A DNA stretch of 20,757 nucleotides, taken from positions 1 to 20,757 of the IMG/VR virus record IMGVR_UViG_3300050821_017361. One strand, given 5' to 3'. The stretch is from a virus. This document shows, piece after piece, positions 6,712 to 12,994 of this stretch (positions within the stretch are counted from its first letter, which is position 1; each line of letters starts with the position of its first letter). The translations under genes and the position numbers were made by a program. The notes beneath the pieces are model-generated. The model did no database searches. It saw nothing but the letters and a program-made list of their open reading frames with translations, and was not told where the DNA came from.

Positions 6712-7836
6712 TCAGTTCACCGCGATCACGCCGGCCTTCACAACGCCCGTGATGGGAACCGTGAGGTCGCTCGCGCTGCCATTCGTCAGCACAGCGCTGA
6801 CGTTGACCACCGTCGGACTCGCGGAATAGGCGATCTGCGCTAGCTTGGTCAGCGGGAGACACGCACCGATGGGCAGGCTGTTTATGTAGGACCCGATGGC
6901 CGTCCCGACCAGTGCCTGGATCGGAGCCTTGGCTGTTCCAGTTGAGGCAGTGATGGTGAGAGACACGCCGGCCGTAAGCACCGTGGGCGGCTGCACACTG
7001 AAGATCGACCCGACCGGCCGCACGGCATCGACCGCCGATTGGACCGTTGACAGCAGTGCAGTCGAGGGACTGCCGGAACCGTCATCGACCGTCACAACGA
7101 AGCTGCCCATGTGCGGCTGACCTGATGGGTCAATGTTCTCCTGGAGCGCATAGTTCAGTCCCTGCTGAATGCTGCTGATCGCATAGCCCACAGCAAGCGG
7201 TGTCGCACGCGACCGAGTTGCGATGAAATTGCTAAATCGGCTCCTGAATGCATCATCCGACTCGGCATCCAGTCCGTTCTGAAACCCGCTCGCATTGTTG
7301 ACTGAGTCAATGCCAGGAATGGCCGATGCCAGCAACGTAATTGAGCCGGCCTGCACGTTGCCGGCGCTCCCTGCAGTTTGCGCGATCACCGGCACATCGA
7401 GCGAAGCTATGCCGCCTGCCACTATATATCCGTTGCTGGTAACCGACCATGAGGCTTGTGATGTGTCTGCTGTCACTGTGAATGTCTGTGTACCGTCCGC
7501 GGTTCGCACCATCGCGCCGGTCGGGATCAACGCGGACACTGTCGCAGTAAATCGGGAAAATGTCGCAATCCCTGTGGCCCCGACGGCAGGCAGGCGGGTC
7601 AGCGTCAAATCGGCCATCCAGCTATCCAGATCGCCACCGCTGCTGGTGGCCGCGCGCGTTGTGCGCAGGACCAACAATATAAGCCACTGCATCCACAGGC
7701 CGATCGAGGCATTTGCCTCCAGCACTGCGCGAAGCGTTGAGCCCACGGTCAGGTCGAGAAGCTGTGCCGCCGACGCTTGGACGGCGGCTGCCATCGACTG
7801 CACCATAGTGTCGAATGTGCGGAGTGAGAGTTGCAT
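6712..7836 (-). CDS. Baseplate J-like wedge protein (Mu gp47 / P2 gpJ-like)
   Basis: 374 residues. The N-terminal helical part has TVGSTLRAVLEANASIGLWM, WLILLVLRTTRAATSSGGDL, then DSWMADLTLTRLPAVGATGI. This is the J-family opening ('G.. L..L.EA.A......L........A.G..LD......G..R...A.GT'). Next come a beta domain (IPTGAMVRTADGTQTFTVTA), a GNVQAGSITLLASAIPGIDS motif and NASGFQNGLDAESDDAFRSR with its ESDD-FR signature. The C-terminal part has HMGSFVVTVDDGSGSPSTAL and VRPVGSIFSVQPPTV, matching 'VRP.G......P' in gp47. It builds the wedge with the gp25-like and I proteins. The stop overlaps the region just before the I start with one base between them. Confidence 0.92.
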   Translation of the reverse strand: MQLSLRTFDTMVQSMAAAVQASAAQLLDLTVGSTLRAVLEANASIGLWMQWLILLVLRTTRAATSSGGDLDSWMADLTLTRLPAVGATGIATFSRFTATVSALIPTGAMVRTADGTQTFTVTADTSQASWSVTSNGYIVAGGIASLDVPVIAQTAGSAGNVQAGSITLLASAIPGIDSVNNASGFQNGLDAESDDAFRSRFSNFIATRSRATPLAVGYAISSIQQGLNYALQENIDPSGQPHMGSFVVTVDDGSGSPSTALLSTVQSAVDAVRPVGSIFSVQPPTVLTAGVSLTITASTGTAKAPIQALVGTAIGSYINSLPIGACLPLTKLAQIAYSASPTVVNVSAVLTNGSASDLTVPITGVVKAGVIAVN

Positions 7837-7839
7837 GGC

Positions 7840-8226
7840 CTAGCTGGAAATTGAAAAGGCAAGTACCTGGGTCTGACTGCTCTGAGCGTCGACATAGCGT
7901 ATATATACGTAGACTGTTCCGGATGCGCCGCCGGGCGTGCCCTGCACGTCGATTACCGGCTCAGGCAAGCGCGCAACGGCTGTCTCCTTGAAGATCTGAC
8001 TGCGGATTACTGCCCTGATCTTCAGGGAATTGGCCGGCTGACCAATGAAACGGGCCAGGCCCGCGCCGTAATCGAGCTGCCAGATGTAGTCGCCCGGATT
8101 GGTGAGCAGGCGGCGAAGCACACGCTGCTGGCCGAGCAGTGAACCGTCTGCTGTGCTGATGTCGCCGGTGGCACCAATAGCCAGGTCAGATCCCCATTGG
8201 TGCGATGCGTCGGCCACGATCCTCAA
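7840..8226 (-). CDS. Baseplate wedge protein (gp25 / gpW-like)
   Basis: 128 residues if translation starts at TTG 8226; a GTG at 8217 is an equal candidate and no clear ribosome binding site decides it. The text DLAIGATGDISTADGSLLGQ, then QRVLRRLLTNPGDYIWQLDY and GAGLARFIGQPANSLKIRAV, is the typical gp25/gpW pattern. In that family 'R..L...PGE......YG..L......' forms the wedge core and the following helix reads 'I...I..AL...'. It would form part of the wedge that links hub and sheath and starts sheath polymerisation. The stop TAG is three bases before the J start. The position between spike and J is the canonical one. Confidence 0.88.
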   Translation of the reverse strand: MRIVADASHQWGSDLAIGATGDISTADGSLLGQQRVLRRLLTNPGDYIWQLDYGAGLARFIGQPANSLKIRAVIRSQIFKETAVARLPEPVIDVQGTPGGASGTVYVYIRYVDAQSSQTQVLAFSISS

Positions 8227-8738
8227 TCCGGTTGATTGGCAACTGTGGTCGCGCCGCCACGGGAATCGGTATGCGTGTGCGCATCGTAATGACCACGCAG
8301 ACGCGACAACGATCCGTTCTGGTCATAGACATCACCTGCGACGTGCAGATCACCGTGCATCTGGATCGTTCCATCATTCTGCAGTTTGATGAAGCTGCCT
8401 GAGCCGTGAATCAGCCAGAGCTCGCCGACCGGCGTGGCAGGAGGCGTCTGCGTGCTGGAGAATGCGCGTCCAATGATGACTCCGTGCTCGGCGTTACCTT
8501 CCTGCGCGAGAACCAGTACCTGATCACCAGGAGACGGCGGGCTCCATAAGCCCCATCCGGCACCGATCCAGGGCGAAAGGATAGGCAGCCAACCGCTGAG
8601 CACGCCTTCGGGCTGCAGAGTGACCCGCGCCGTCGCGGCTGGTGCATTTACCGAGGTCACCGTGGCGAAGCGAGGCTGACTGCTGCCCTGATCGAGCGCT
8701 CCAGCGTGCTGCTTGATGATGTTCAACAGTCGCTCCAT
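8223..8738 (-). CDS. Baseplate central spike protein (gpV / Mu gp45-like)
   Basis: 171 residues. The N-terminal oligonucleotide-binding-like domain (FATVTSVNAPAATARVTLQP) is followed by WLPILSPWIGAGWGLWSPPS and PGDQVLVLAQEGNAEHGVII. This is the signature of gpV/gp45 spikes ('W.......AG.....P.. GEQV..L...G......V'). After that comes a short beta-helix part with repeated strands (ELWLIHGSGSFIKLQNDGTI, QMHGDLHVAGDVYD). The C-terminus has H150-Y-D-A-H154-T-H156; the HxH motif in P2 gpV and phi92 spikes binds an iron ion at the needle tip. The spike punctures the outer membrane when the sheath contracts. The stop overlaps the next gene's start region. Confidence 0.9.
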   Translation of the reverse strand: MERLLNIIKQHAGALDQGSSQPRFATVTSVNAPAATARVTLQPEGVLSGWLPILSPWIGAGWGLWSPPSPGDQVLVLAQEGNAEHGVIIGRAFSSTQTPPATPVGELWLIHGSGSFIKLQNDGTIQMHGDLHVAGDVYDQNGSLSRLRGHYDAHTHTDSRGGATTVANQPD

Positions 8739-8741
8739 GGG

Positions 8742-9866
8742 CTATATCGTATTGCCTGATGAGGCGCTGGACATCGTCGTCTCTGTCCGCGGCGAAGAGT
8801 TCTTGGCCATAACAAACTGCGTAAAACCGCCATTTTGCCGTAAACGGCGCTCAATGACGTCGACGTAGTAGAGCTGGTCGAATTCGGTTTCGGTTCCTTC
8901 CAACGCGATCATGCTGCGCGGACTGAGTGAAAGGTCACCGGGCATGCTGATTCGGACGGTGCGCTCGTGGCGTATAAGTTCGGCGAGCCGCTGCTGAGCA
9001 AATTTCAGAGCTTCATCCGGCGTCAAATTAGGCTGCACAAACACATAGCGCAGCGGTGTTTCGCCAGATCCTTGCGCACTGCCTTGCCCGGACGCACGTG
9101 CCTGTTGAGCAAATGCGCTGTTCTGTCGGGAATTCCAGCTCTTGATCACGACTTCTATATCGTGCGCCAGGGTCAATGACCTTTCCAGCTTAAGATCGAT
9201 CACATCTCCGGGACGCAATGAAACAGCAAGGTCAGTCGCTTGTGCCGCAGGTTGGAAGTGCAGCGCCTGACCCTGAACGTATACATCGAACCCTTCCTGC
9301 CGCGCGAGAAAAACGAGGAGATCCCATTCTGTGGTGGTACAGCTGAACTGGCTCAGCGTGATGCGATCATGCTCGCTTTGATAGTATCGACCAACTGGGG
9401 TCGTTGTGGGGGTAATCTGCGGTGTCAGATTATGGCGCTGCGCTAGAAGCGACGCGATCTCGCTTGACGTCCGATTGGCAAACGTCTCCTGTGTGCGTGC
9501 TTCGATCAGTGCTGACGTTAGGTCACGACCGTCGAGACGAACCAACCCGAGCGTGGGATCGATATTCACGCTATCGACGGCGCCTTGCACCAGGCTGACA
9601 AAAGACGCACCTCCATCCAGACTGAATTGAACATCCAACAGGATGTCAGATTCGCTGGCCCAGAAGGACGCTCCAGCCCATGGATCGATACCCAGGGCGA
9701 TTGACGCACGGAACCGATCCGCCGCATAGTAGTTATTGGAGATTACTTCGGCCTCCATTGCGCCCAAGATGATCTGACCATTGGCGATGACTTTGAGTCG
9801 CGGAGTTCGCCAAGCAGGCTGCGGCTCATTGGGCAGCAATACCGCCTCCAGCACTGGGATCGACAT
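8742..9866 (-). CDS. Baseplate hub protein (P2 gpD / gp27-like)
   Basis: 374 residues. The N-terminus PRLKVIANGQIILGAMEAEV, then ISNNYYAADRFRASIALG, and LVQGAVDSVNIDPTLGLVRL plus DGRDLTSALIEARTQETFAN form the first hub beta-barrel ('G...V......A.D.F....' and 'GRD....L'). Residues about 130-175 have SSEIASLLAQRHNLTPQI, and TEWDLLVFLARQEGFDVYVQ matches the 'S..D.L..LA...G......' part of late control gpD and gp27-like hubs. The C-terminal part contains NLTPDEALKFAQQRLAELIR and HERTVRISMPGDLSLSPRSM, the second barrel. It would form the trimeric hub that carries the spike encoded next. The ATG start is inside the LysM gene; a TTG nine codons later is an alternative. Confidence 0.88.
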   Translation of the reverse strand: MSIPVLEAVLLPNEPQPAWRTPRLKVIANGQIILGAMEAEVISNNYYAADRFRASIALGIDPWAGASFWASESDILLDVQFSLDGGASFVSLVQGAVDSVNIDPTLGLVRLDGRDLTSALIEARTQETFANRTSSEIASLLAQRHNLTPQITPTTTPVGRYYQSEHDRITLSQFSCTTTEWDLLVFLARQEGFDVYVQGQALHFQPAAQATDLAVSLRPGDVIDLKLERSLTLAHDIEVVIKSWNSRQNSAFAQQARASGQGSAQGSGETPLRYVFVQPNLTPDEALKFAQQRLAELIRHERTVRISMPGDLSLSPRSMIALEGTETEFDQLYYVDVIERRLRQNGGFTQFVMAKNSSPRTETTMSSASSGNTI

Positions 9867-10011
9867 CGGGGATCAGCAGTGTCACGACTCCGCCTAGCAT
9901 TGGGTCAGAAAGGTTGTTCAGCTCGGCGACTCGTATCCATTGCGTTGCATCCGCTAGCTGAGCCGCGGCAATGTGGAACAAGTCGTCACCAGCCACAGTG
10001 ATCGTCTTCAT
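9826..10011 (-). CDS. LysM-containing tail protein X
   Basis: 61 residues from the ATG at 10011, which lies two bases after the upstream stop; a TTG two codons earlier is also possible. The whole protein is one LysM-type domain: TITVAGDDLFHIAAAQLADA, then TQWIRVAELNNLSDPML, and a final VTLLIPD. The motif '..V..GD.L..IA....G....W..I...N...DP..L..G..L.IP' is complete. P2 gpX and related small LysM proteins sit at the tail tip between tube and hub. The stop lies 41 bases inside the next gene, a larger overlap than elsewhere here. Confidence 0.85.
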   Translation of the reverse strand: MKTITVAGDDLFHIAAAQLADATQWIRVAELNNLSDPMLGGVVTLLIPDVDPSAGGGIAAQ

Positions 10012-10013
10012 GG

Positions 10014-10754
10014 TCAAGTACTTGCATTGTTCAGATTGGTCGCCGTTCGACCGACATACGCGCCAGCGGAGACTAGCGAACTGAGTTGGCCAGCGGCGTC
10101 GGTAGCGGCAAGCAGACCAGCCACGCCGGCTTGCGCGGAACCGGCATCCGCGACAGTCCTGCCCACGAGTGTTCCGTTAGCTACGGATATGGATGCGCTG
10201 ATCGAGGCGTTCGTGCCAGCGAGACAATCTTGGGCAGCCGAGTAGGCAGCCGTTCCGCGGGTGGTGGCTCCTGGCGCAGCAAATACCGCCTGTAGTGGCG
10301 ATAGATCCAGACCGGCATTCATGGCGTAACCAGCCGCGGCTCCGACGTCCGTCAGCGCCGTGGTGGCAAGCGAGGTTGCCAGCTGCACGAGTTCTGATGC
10401 TTCGTCGCGCAAAACGGTGCAGACGATCCGATACGGAATCCACCAGCCGTTGCGATAGCTGGCCTGAAATTCGCTAATCAGCACGGTATAGAACAAAACA
10501 TCCCACGTGAGCGGCAAGGCAATACCCGCAACACGCAACTGGTCGAGACTTCGAGCCCGAAGAGTGGCGTCGGAGCCGCTGAAGATACCGGAGAAACTGA
10601 TTTGCGCGTCGTCCCGTCCTAGCGCATCAATCACCCGCGAACCACCCGGCAAGCGATGCAACGCCAGACGCTGCCTGCCACCGAAATTGACCCCGCACGG
10701 AACTTCAAAGTCCTGAAAGGCGACTGGCCCTAGTAGCAGTGTCACATCAGCCAT
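10014..10754 (-). CDS. Tail/baseplate protein with DNA_circ_N-type domain (Mu gpN-like)
   Basis: 246 residues from the ATG at 10754; the upstream start three codons earlier is inside the previous gene and less likely. The N-terminal 110 residues contain FQDFEVPCGVNFGGRQRLAL, then HRLPGGSRVIDALGRDDAQI, then GIFSGSDATLRARSLDQLR, and ALPLTW. This is the clear signature of the DNA circularisation N-terminal family ('F.DFE.P..I.FGG.Q.L..H..PGG.R..D.LG.D...I...G.F.G..A..RA..L'). Despite the name, Mu gpN and relatives are baseplate/tail hub proteins. The C-terminal 130 residues are Ala/Ser/Gly-rich and helical. The gene lies between tape measure and the LysM protein X, as in Mu-like tails. Confidence 0.85.
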   Translation of the reverse strand: MADVTLLLGPVAFQDFEVPCGVNFGGRQRLALHRLPGGSRVIDALGRDDAQISFSGIFSGSDATLRARSLDQLRVAGIALPLTWDVLFYTVLISEFQASYRNGWWIPYRIVCTVLRDEASELVQLATSLATTALTDVGAAAGYAMNAGLDLSPLQAVFAAPGATTRGTAAYSAAQDCLAGTNASISASISVANGTLVGRTVADAGSAQAGVAGLLAATDAAGQLSSLVSAGAYVGRTATNLNNAST

Positions 10755-10935
10755 CGGCTTCACTGCCCGCTCTGACTATCGGACTCTGGCCATTATCTTT
10801 TTCGCCTTGCGGTGTCGTCGTCTCAACTTCAGAGTGAAACGACACTGCGACGGCAACGGGCACTATCAAAATGGTGAAATCGGGTGGAGCTTCGTCACGG
10901 AACCAGAGAACGAAGGGAATGCGGAGCTCTGCCAT
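10747..10935 (-). CDS. Small tail-module protein, unknown function
   Basis: 62 residues starting MAELRIPFVLWFRDEAPPDF, with a hydrophobic central stretch TILIVPVAVAVSF of about 13 residues, then a charged polar tail (ETTTPQGEKDNGQ). It begins four bases after the tape measure stop and overlaps the next start by 8 bases, so it lies within the coupled run. The hydrophobic stretch is too short for a firm membrane call; a beta strand is as likely. No family recognised. The fixed position between tape measure and hub genes suggests a minor tail or baseplate part, but nothing in the sequence proves it. Confidence 0.65.
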   Translation of the reverse strand: MAELRIPFVLWFRDEAPPDFTILIVPVAVAVSFHSEVETTTPQGEKDNGQSPIVRAGSEADG

Positions 10936-10939
10936 CTGC

Positions 10940-12040
10940 TCAAGTGCCAGTCGGAGCGCCGGGATAGGTCGCGTTCATCCGTGGGTCGATTCCCGTCGTC
11001 ATCGCGCCCGGCCGTGATGCGCTATTCTCAAGGTGATCGATCACCCAACGGCCAAGCTGTGCGCCATCCAGTACAAGCACCCCTTGACGCGGTTCTGAGC
11101 TCACTTGCTGTGATTCCGAGGAAGCGGATGCCGACTCGGACGCAGCAGGCTTCGCGAACGCATTGTTAACCAGAAAGGATGGCGCGGTCGTGTTTGGCGC
11201 GGTACCGGAACCATCTACTGGGGCGGCAAAAGACGCTGCAGGCATATTCGTCGCCAGTCCCAACGACGGGCCTGGAGCCATTGTGTCCATCATTATCTGT
11301 TGCACGCCGGTCTGCGACGTTACATCACTTCCATGAGTCTTTGTCACGTGTGCGGCCATAATTTGCAGTGGGTTGGTCATTTTCAATGATGACTGTGTAG
11401 TGACAGGGGCCTTGGGCGAAATCGATGGCGTAATTGAAGGCTCAGTCATCGAGTTCGCACTGGGGGATGATAGTAAGGTCGAGGATGATGAAGGCGCTTG
11501 TAGTGGCGTTGAAGCGGGAGCATAAACCGGTTTGGGCTTACTGGGGGCAGGCATTGCCATCCGTTGTGTTGCCGGTAACACCGTTGACGATATCGCTGTC
11601 GGCAGCTGCGCTCTTTGAGAGGATCGTGGTGTATCTTGACGTGGTAGGTTATAACCTGAGGACAAGTTCTCACTGGGTGGCGAGACTTTCACTTGATGCG
11701 TCCATGCGGCCTCATGCGGCTGCGTTGGCGAAACTAAAATTTCGTGCGCTGTTGGTCGATCATCCGTGCGGGTCGCCCTCAGCTCCGGTACGTTCGCGCG
11801 TGATGATCCCATACTGGCCTCTGTCGATTGCCGAACATGCAAAGGTACGACAATCGGGGCCATGTTGGCGCTGAATGGACTCAACCTGCCACCGAGTTGC
11901 GTCATTGTTCTCAACATTGCGCTGGAGGATGCAGTACGATCCAGTGCCTTGAGCTCAGGCTCCAGCATCGCGATCATGCTGGATACGCCGTGGCCCAGCG
12001 CGAGCTTGGTTCCAATCGTCGGAGCCTCGTCGACGGTCAC
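10940..12040 (-). CDS. Tail tape measure protein, unusually short
   Basis: Only 366 residues from GTG at 12040, which overlaps the GT stop as GTGA; a TTG at 12070 in the same frame would give 376. The N-terminal part is helical (SSMIAMLEPELKALDRTASS, LRTMTQLGGRL). Residues about 75-310 are Pro/Ser/Thr/Ala-rich and probably disordered (PAPSKPKPVYAPASTPLQAP). The C-terminus LVLDGAQLGRWVIDHLENSA, then SRPGAMTTGIDPRMNATYPG, resembles the terminal segment of tail proteins at this position ('G..MADHLA......P..G.T..D.R..P..PG'). Its place after G/GT and before the DNA_circ_N gene makes it the tape measure, which sets tail length and exits into the host. Using about 0.15 nm per residue, the tail would be near 55 nm. 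No membrane segment is seen. It could also be a chaperone-bound protein with another role. Confidence 0.65.
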   Translation of the reverse strand: MTVDEAPTIGTKLALGHGVSSMIAMLEPELKALDRTASSSAMLRTMTQLGGRLSPFSANMAPIVVPLHVRQSTEASMGSSRANVPELRATRTDDRPTAHEILVSPTQPHEAAWTHQVKVSPPSENLSSGYNLPRQDTPRSSQRAQLPTAISSTVLPATQRMAMPAPSKPKPVYAPASTPLQAPSSSSTLLSSPSANSMTEPSITPSISPKAPVTTQSSLKMTNPLQIMAAHVTKTHGSDVTSQTGVQQIMMDTMAPGPSLGLATNMPAASFAAPVDGSGTAPNTTAPSFLVNNAFAKPAASESASASSESQQVSSEPRQGVLVLDGAQLGRWVIDHLENSASRPGAMTTGIDPRMNATYPGAPTGT

Positions 12041-12554
12041 GTTCGCGGTTTCCAGTGCAAGGTTCGCCAATCGAATGCTCTGCCATCCAATGTGCCGAGT
12101 GCGACCACAAAAGCCATCCGCTCATCAGTTGGCAGGCTAAACGCAACGTCGAACGGCACCCCATTCCGGATCAGATAGAGGCAGTCGATCAGGTCAGGGT
12201 GCCGACTCAGTTTCCCGCGTTGGCTACCAGCTCCTCGGAAGTGGGGTCCGCCGATTGTTGCAATGCCAGTGCGACAGCCGCAACCCCCGCGTCGCCAAGT
12301 CGACCAACCATGGTTTCGATCTGAATTTCGTTGCATGGCGGGGGCACCGGCACATCGTCGATCGCAGCCACTGAAGAAGCTATCAGTGCCATCCCCAGCC
12401 AGGGTTGATTCTGGGCCAGCAACGGACCGGCCGCTTTGAAAAGCCGCAGTCGATCGAGAGCGGTGAGCCTGCGGATGGTGATGCAGCGACCGCCGCCGTC
12501 GATGACGGTTTCGGTGGTGGATGCTGCCGTAAGTATTGATGCAGTGGGAGTCAT
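12037..12554 (-). CDS. Tail assembly chaperone long form (GT) by -1 frameshift
   Basis: A ribosome that slips back one base on GGGAAAC (12216 down to 12210) skips the TGA at 12209-12207. It then reads on in the -1 frame for 57 codons to TGA at 12039-12037, giving a product of about 172 residues. The added part reads LSRHPDLIDCLYLIRNGVPF, then DVAFSLPTDERMAFVVALGT, and GRAFDW. This is a natural protein sequence, with the 'F..A..L....R.A..VALGTLDGR.F' pattern of T-type extensions. It has no start codon or ribosome binding site of its own, which supports production by frameshift. In lambda and many long-tailed phages the G and GT forms are made in a fixed ratio for tail assembly. The extension ends in a GTGA overlap with the tape measure start. 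Confidence 0.8.
12207..12554 (-). CDS. Tail assembly chaperone (G-type)
   Basis: 115 residues between tail tube and tape measure genes, the fixed place of tail assembly chaperones. The text shows VIDGGGRCITIRRLTALDRL and then LRLFKAAGPLLAQNQPWLGM with an acidic helical tail (SADPTSEELVANAGN). This is the pattern of the 'mutable' chaperone family with a beta hairpin followed by helices. The chaperone binds tape measure protein during tail assembly and is not in the virion. The last sense codons before the TGA form a GGGAAAC slippery heptamer, so a longer -1 frameshift protein is predicted (separate entry). The start overlaps the tail tube stop by one base. Confidence 0.85.
   Translation of the reverse strand: MTPTASILTAASTTETVIDGGGRCITIRRLTALDRLRLFKAAGPLLAQNQPWLGMALIASSVAAIDDVPVPPPCNEIQIETMVGRLGDAGVAAVALALQQSADPTSEELVANAGN
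12210..12216 (-). promoter_or_regulatory. Programmed -1 ribosomal frameshift site GGGAAAC
   Basis: The heptamer GGGAAAC fits the X XXY YYZ rule in the zero frame (G GGA AAC) and sits immediately before the TGA of the chaperone G gene. Both tRNAs can re-pair in the -1 frame (GGG AAA). A short inverted pair downstream (AGTCG at 12207-12203 with CGACT at 12187-12183) could form a weak stem as stimulator. Lambda uses the close relative GGGAAAG at the same gene junction. The heptamer and open -1 frame are seen; the use of it is inferred. Confidence 0.8.
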
Positions 12555-12982
12555 TAGATGCGCCGCCTGCGGATGGCGAAGAACTCGAGCTTTTGCTTCA
12601 CGCTGCTGTCACCCTTCCAGGTCCCGGCATTGCTCAGCCGGAAGATCACATTGTCATACTGGTAAGTCGATGTAGACCCATCCGTCTCCGTTACGTACTG
12701 ATACATCGTGCCAGGCGCAACACTGTTTCCGTTGAAATATTGCTGCTCGGCTGCGGCTATGAAGTCGTCGATGGTGGAGTTGCCGCGGTCCAGTTCGAAA
12801 CTGCCTTCCCAGCCCTTGGGCAGCTCGGTCCCCATCTGAGTACCGTCCAGTCGGTCCACTCGCACCGATTGGGTGAGCTGGCGGCTATCGAACGACGTAA
12901 CGTGGGTCAGATCGATCCGTCCCGTTGCGCCGATCACCACCAGCTGTGTATCGCGGCCGATCGAGAACGAGGTAAATGACAT
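12554..12982 (-). CDS. Tail tube protein
   Basis: 142 residues with a strong AAGGAG site 7 bases before the ATG. The N-terminus SFSIGRDTQLVVIGATGRID, then LTHVTSFDSRQLTQSVRVDR and LPKGWEGSFELDRGNSTIDD, matches tail tube proteins of contractile phages, which have 'G....G.I.......F......' and 'GW.G.F...R' segments. The C-terminal YDNVIFRLSNAGTWKGDSSV plus KQKLEFFAIRRRRI is the expected last beta segment. Hexamers of it would stack inside the sheath to form the DNA conduit. It follows the sheath directly, the invariant order in myovirus genomes. The stop TAA overlaps the next ATG (TAATG). Strong positional and sequence support. Confidence 0.88.
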   Translation of the reverse strand: MSFTSFSIGRDTQLVVIGATGRIDLTHVTSFDSRQLTQSVRVDRLDGTQMGTELPKGWEGSFELDRGNSTIDDFIAAAEQQYFNGNSVAPGTMYQYVTETDGSTSTYQYDNVIFRLSNAGTWKGDSSVKQKLEFFAIRRRRI

Positions 12983-12994
12983 GCGGATTGCTCC

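Noticed and set aside
7295-7843. 182-residue open frame on the plus strand
   Set aside because: It lies fully antisense to the well-supported J gene and its text has no recognisable domain; GC-rich codon use keeps this frame open by chance.
12037-12336. Separate 99-residue gene overlapping chaperone G
   Set aside because: The first 42 codons in that frame are Arg/Gly/Cys-rich nonsense text and lack a ribosome binding site; only the part after the slippery heptamer is protein-like, so it is the frameshift extension.
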